Assembly: GCF_047948215.1 (NCBI RefSeq)
Contig: NC_134462.1
Location: forward strand, 117,982,437 to 118,046,436
Direction of reading: 5' to 3'
From: Lycorma delicatula
Taxonomy: Eukaryota > Arthropoda > Insecta > Hemiptera > Fulgoridae
DNA: 64,000 nucleotides
Shown here: positions 60,297 through 64,000 of the stretch, one piece after another
How the letters are laid out: every line of letters starts with the position of its first letter
Numbering within the stretch: the stretch's first letter is position 1
The notes under the pieces: model-generated
Told to the model about the DNA's origin: nothing
The model's input: the letters and a program-made list of their open reading frames with translations, nothing else
Database searches by the model: none
Made by a program: the position numbers and the translations under genes

Positions 60297-60655
60297 ACAA
60301 ACTATCTTTGTAGAGTTCAATTACAGTATGATTAGAGGTAATACTGTTGACATTGGATTGAGGATTGATCCCACTATTATCAAATTTGATGCTTTAGGGA
60401 GACAGGGCCAAGTCAAACAACATATGTTGCCACTAATATTGTGCTGGGCTGTGATGCTGCATAAAGTACAAGGGACTACCCTAGATAGAGTTGTTGTAAA
60501 TCTGAGCACTCGTATCTTTGCCAAAAGTCAGGCCTGTATAGCACTGAGTCGCATGAGGCAATTGGAGAGTTTAGTTGCTTGGATCCCAGAAAATTGCTGT
60601 ATGATCCACATGACAAAAAGTTTCTCGAGGATCTCAATCGCTTGAGAAATCTGTA
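60297..60655 (+). pseudogene. PIF1-like helicase, C-terminal fragment
   Basis: Plus strand: IFVEFN..MIRGNTVDIGLR, IIKFDALGRQGQVKQHMLP, LILCWAVMLHKVQGTTLDRV, VVNLSTRIFAKSQACIALSRM and RQLESLVAW. The H-K-x-Q-G-T-T-L-D and A-x-I-A-L-S-R-x-R motifs are helicase motifs V and VI of PIF1-family superfamily 1B DNA helicases. After a frameshift near 60600 the end reads YDPHDKKFLEDLNRLRNL before a stop. Walker A and other N-terminal motifs are absent. In insects such fragments come from Helitron-type transposons or from multiplied PIF1-like genes; with no Rep domain in view I cannot decide. Confidence 0.85.
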
Positions 60656-60868
60656 AGTCTAGATTGGTATACAGAAATTAAATAAACAAATTTATATGTT
60701 TAGACTCAGTATGACTCAGTATGTTAATTACATTATATACATAAGTTTTCAAGTCATGACTTTTTCTTGATGATCACTAAAAAGTATTAAATAATAAAAA
60801 CAATTATAAAAATTAAAAAACATGACTGCAAAAAATAAATAAATTAACTACCTAAAAAACAACAATAA
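60656..60868. other. AT-rich spacer
   Basis: No feature beyond a repeated GACTCAGTATG (about 60702-60722). Confidence 0.5.
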
Positions 60869-61416
60869 ATTGAACGGGAAAAAAGAAAACAAGGCATGGA
60901 AATAAAGGAATGAACATCATTATGCAGTATTTAATTAAATAAAATAATGAATGACCAATCAACAAACAGATACAGTTTTAATCTGTTTAAATATATTTTT
61001 CATGTTGTAGAAATAGCAGGCATTTAAGGTTGAATGATTCAGTTCTCACCAGCTCTTACATCAATAAGAAAATTTTGTATTTCAACAAAACTATTTAAAT
61101 GCAGTTAGGGGGATCTGAGTAGTAATTGTTCTACATTAAAGAGCTCTGAATAGTAATTATTCTTTATTAAATAGCCCTGTGACTGCATTTAATTATTTTA
61201 TGAAGCACAAAATTTTCTAATCGATGTAAGACGTGGTGAGAACTTAATTATTAGACAACCTTAAATGCCTGCTATTCCTGTAACATGAAAAATATATTTA
61301 TACAAATTAAAACTGTTTGAAAGTTGATGATGACTCATTATTTTATTTAATTAAATACTGCATAATGATGTTTAGTCCTTTATTACCATACCTTGTTTTC
61401 TTTTCTTTTGTTCAAT
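60869..61416. repeat. Large imperfect inverted repeat (foldback-like)
   Basis: The left arm from TTGAACGGGAAAAAAGAAAA (60869-61110) is mirrored by the right arm (61174-61416, ending TTTGTTCAA). Matching blocks include ACATCATTATGCAGTATTTA, GCAGGCATTTAAGGTTG, AGTTCTCACCA, AGAAAATTTTGT and AAATGCAGT. The arms are about 240 bp. The centre (61111-61173) holds two ~32-base direct units, CTGAGTAGTAATTGTTCTAC and CTGAATAGTAATTATTCTTT with their flanks. No ORF. It may be a foldback transposon, a MITE with long arms, or two copies of a repeat in inverse order. Confidence 0.85.
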
Positions 61417-61429
61417 TTTTTCCTTTTTT

Positions 61430-61612
61430 TTAACCTCCAGGATCTTCGTTAGGTATTACTTCAGAGGATGAGATGAATGACAATTTCATAGAATCAGTTC
61501 AAATCAGTTTTCAACTCCTTTTTTAACTTTTTTTTTATTTAAATATATTTATTTTTAATTATTAACCAAACATTGTAAAAAAAATTTACAATGAATTTTT
61601 TGAATTAATATA
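61430..61612. repeat. Mixed SINE family 2 and family X fragment
   Basis: GTATTACTTCAGAGGATGAG (61454) matches the SINE family 2 body at 28.48 kb. Downstream, TTTTTAACTTTTTTTTT, then a T/A-rich run and ATTATTAACCAAACATTGTA match the AT-rich part of family X at 42.62-42.69 kb. Confidence 0.5.
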
Positions 61613-62334
61613 TATATATATTATAAACACTTTTTAATTTATATTAATTTGCTATTCTGTGATGCTGATCTAATCAATGTTTTTCTATAATTTCCTTTGA
61701 TCTTTTCATGCAAATGATAGAGCAGTTCCTTTATGTTTTGTATGCATTATTTCATTACCTTTCTTAACATAATTATGTTAAAAGATGTTACGAATTTATG
61801 TTATCTGAATACAGTACTTATGTGTTTTTTCTTTGTTTTTTGGTATTGTGTCCAACCTTCCTAACTTTGAGAATCACCAATCTATAAGGATTGGATTTAA
61901 ACCTTAAATCTTGCAGTTTAAGGAATGTTTCTTAACAACAACTTAATAAATAATTAAAATTAATTCATTTTTATTTTATTAATATTATTTTTTTTTAGGC
62001 CTTTATTATTATTTACCATACATTAAATCCTAGACTTTGAATTCTCTAACATTGGAGACGTTTTTATTTTTAATTACTTTATAAATGTTTTGATACTTAT
62101 TGATTAATTTTTTTGAAAGATATGACGTAATTATTGAGACTTATTACCTCAGTATTGTCATAACAATTCAGAAAACTGGTATTTACTTTTTATTAATTTT
62201 ATATTTTTAGTTAATAAATTTATAGTATAATATAACTTCCATTTTATTTTTGTATGAGTAGGAGGCTGGCTATATTAAATATAAACTTAAATTATCTTCA
62301 TTGTTTAATTTTTTTAAATATATCTATACGGGAA
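61613..62334. other. AT-rich non-coding stretch
   Basis: No feature supported. Confidence 0.55.
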
Positions 62335-64000
62335 ATGGTTCCCAGGACAATGGAAAAAAAAAGAGTTGCAATCCCACCAAGTTCAGTTGCATCGCGAAGT
62401 AGCTTTGAGATAGAAATGGTTTAAGGCTAACCCAGATAATGCAAAATGTAGGATACAGGAGTGAAAGAAACACCTTTTGAGGTATCTCTCTATAAGATCT
62501 TTGTACCAAAATCGTGTATGGGCCCATCTAAAGGACAATATATGTTTGGATATAAATGATGTAGAAAAAGAATGGATGAATATTAAAACAGTAATTGAAA
62601 GACCGGCATTTGAGTACAAAAAATATGTCTGTGAAGAAGAGAGAGTTATACATCAAGAATGATGATCTTGAAAGAGAAATTAAGAAGAAAAAATGATTTT
62701 ACCTAAAGTGGCTTTCAACACAATCAGAGATCGATAAAGTGCAATATCAAATTCAAGCAAGGAAGACGAAAACATTTGCGAGGAAATCTGAATGGGAATC
62801 TTGGGATGGGTATGTTGCCAGCGTAGAACATGATCTTCATGGTAGGCAGAGTAAGGCTTATAAGATTATGAAACATATCAATACAGATATACAAGACTCG
62901 GCAGGAATTTACTCTGTTGATGTTGAGAAATGGTTGTAATATTGTCAGCAATATTGGTCAGTGGATAGAGAGGTTCATCCAATTTATGATTCGTGGTACT
63001 CATACCTGGCATAGACAATACAGACCTTAAGGAATTGCAAACGGCTCTTACTTGTAGTCATAATAAGAAAGTGCCAGGGATGGACAACTTGAACATGGAA
63101 TTGTTTAAATATGCACCACTGGAATTGCACGTCCGGTTAGCAAGTTTCTTGCTAACCACACATTGGTGGTACATAGAGAGGTAATAGAGAAGATCTTAGT
63201 AATTATAGAGAAATTTGTTAAATTCTGGTTATAAGTTATTTTCCCAGTTTCTGATTAATCGAATTAGACCCATTGTAGAGACTGTGCTATTGGAAGAATA
63301 AACTGGTTTTCGGAAGGGACGTTCATGCACGGATAATATCTTTGCATTAAAATAGATTATAGAGAAGAGAAGAGAACATAACTGCAGTACTTATATAGTG
63401 TTTATTGATTATGAAACAATCTTTAGTAGAGTATTGAGAGGTAAACTATGGAATACAATGGCAGAAAGAGGAATTCCTTTTCAAATTGTTCAGATATTGA
63501 AAACTATGACGGGACACAAGAGTACCGATTAGATTGCAAAATGGAAAGGTTGAATATAGGAAGGTGAACATGAGCATAAGACAAGGGTGTGTAATTTCAC
63601 CAGTATTGTTTGATATTTATTTAGATGACACCATTGGAGAATGGAAAAGTAGGTTAAGAATTTAAAAAATTTACTATGATATTTATCAGAATAATTTTGT
63701 AATGACACTTTTGTTTGACGATGATCAAGTTATTATATCCAACAGAGAAGATTATCTACAGTGTGCTTTGTTTGCACTGAATAAGATAGTCTAAGAATAC
63801 AATTTTAATATCCCACCGGGTAAAACGGTTTCCATGGCCTTTTCTGGATTAAATCCACTGGGATGAAAATTAGTAATGGAAGATAAAATCATTGACCAAG
63901 TGAATGAATTTAAATTTGTGGGCTGCGTTATATCACCTTTTGTGGAAATGAATGTAAAAAATAAAATAGAAAAGTTTAATAAATTGGTAATATTAGGAAA
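62335..64000 (+). pseudogene. Non-LTR LINE, linker and RT, truncated by window end
   Basis: Plus strand with many stops. Linker: VWAHLKDNICLDINDVEKEW, YKIMKHINTDIQDSAGIYSV. Pre-RT: ALTCSHNKKVPGMDNLNMELFKY ('K.PG.D....EL.KY', quoted in part). RT: LINRIRPIVETVLLEE, TGFRKGRSCTDNIFALK, TYIVFIDYETIFSRV (motif A FIDYE), MSIRQGCVISPVLFDIYLDD (motif B), MTLLFDDDQVII (catalytic box, FADD changed to FDDD) and MAFSGLNPLG, then FKFVGCVISPFVEM. Motifs are in correct order without large deletions up to 64000, where the window ends. No endonuclease seen upstream of 62335. It belongs to a different family from LINE-A and the type D LINEs; clade not assigned. Confidence 0.85.

Overview
The window looks like intergenic or intronic DNA from an arthropod nuclear genome, most probably an insect and plausibly a hemipteran. 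It is strongly AT-rich, full of microsatellites and homopolymer tracts, and carries insect-type repeats: R1-clade and Jockey-clade LINEs, APE-endonuclease LINEs, mariner, piggyBac, a DUF4817-type transposase, PIF1-like helicase debris and tRNA-derived SINEs. The species call is an inference from this repeat mix. I found no convincing host exon, no functional tRNA or rRNA gene, no CRISPR array and no prokaryotic operon. Every recognisable protein-coding stretch is a mobile-element remnant, and almost all are interrupted by stops or frameshifts.

Layout. 1-13.3 kb: AT-rich sequence with a decayed SINE (3.2 kb), a GC-richer island (4.15-4.56 kb), and a strong hairpin followed by an N-terminal DUF4817-type transposase fragment (6.2-6.6 kb). 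13.3-15.1 kb: SINE piece, R1-clade LINE fragment and Jockey-clade LINE fragment in series, all minus strand. 19.46-22.67 kb: a mariner element split by a 5'-truncated R1-clade LINE that still has a nearly intact reverse transcriptase and a poly(A) tail. 22.74-23.7 kb: two more minus-strand LINE 3' ends in series. 24.9-32.1 kb: SINE copies, a ~0.5-0.7 kb non-coding repeat ('family X') and an element bounded by terminal inverted repeats. 32.5-36.4 kb: a plus-strand LINE interrupted by a near-full-length minus-strand LINE ('LINE-A', copy A). 37.2-38.3 kb: a second poly(A)-tailed R1 fragment. 38.5-42.9 kb: GC-capped repeat, SINE, another family X copy. 47.78-49.91 kb: degenerate piggyBac. 52.1-53.2 kb: DUF4817-type transposase pseudogene. 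53.2-56.4 kb: LINE-A copy B with 11-bp target-site duplications and an internal perfect 155-bp tandem duplication. 56.8-58.8 kb: another minus-strand LINE. 60.3-60.66 kb: PIF1-like helicase fragment. 60.87-61.42 kb: large imperfect inverted repeat. 62.3-64.0 kb: plus-strand LINE running off the window.

The elements do not work together as a system; the biology is the layering of insertions. The clearest histories are R1 into mariner, with about 340 bp of mariner missing at the junction, and LINE-A copy A into an older LINE. The features least explained by known families are the large inverted repeat at 61 kb, the TIR element at 31.6-32.06 kb, and the hairpins that precede the tails of two LINE families. 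Identifications rest on reading translations and motifs by eye; no database search was possible, and boundaries are usually good to about 10-50 bp.
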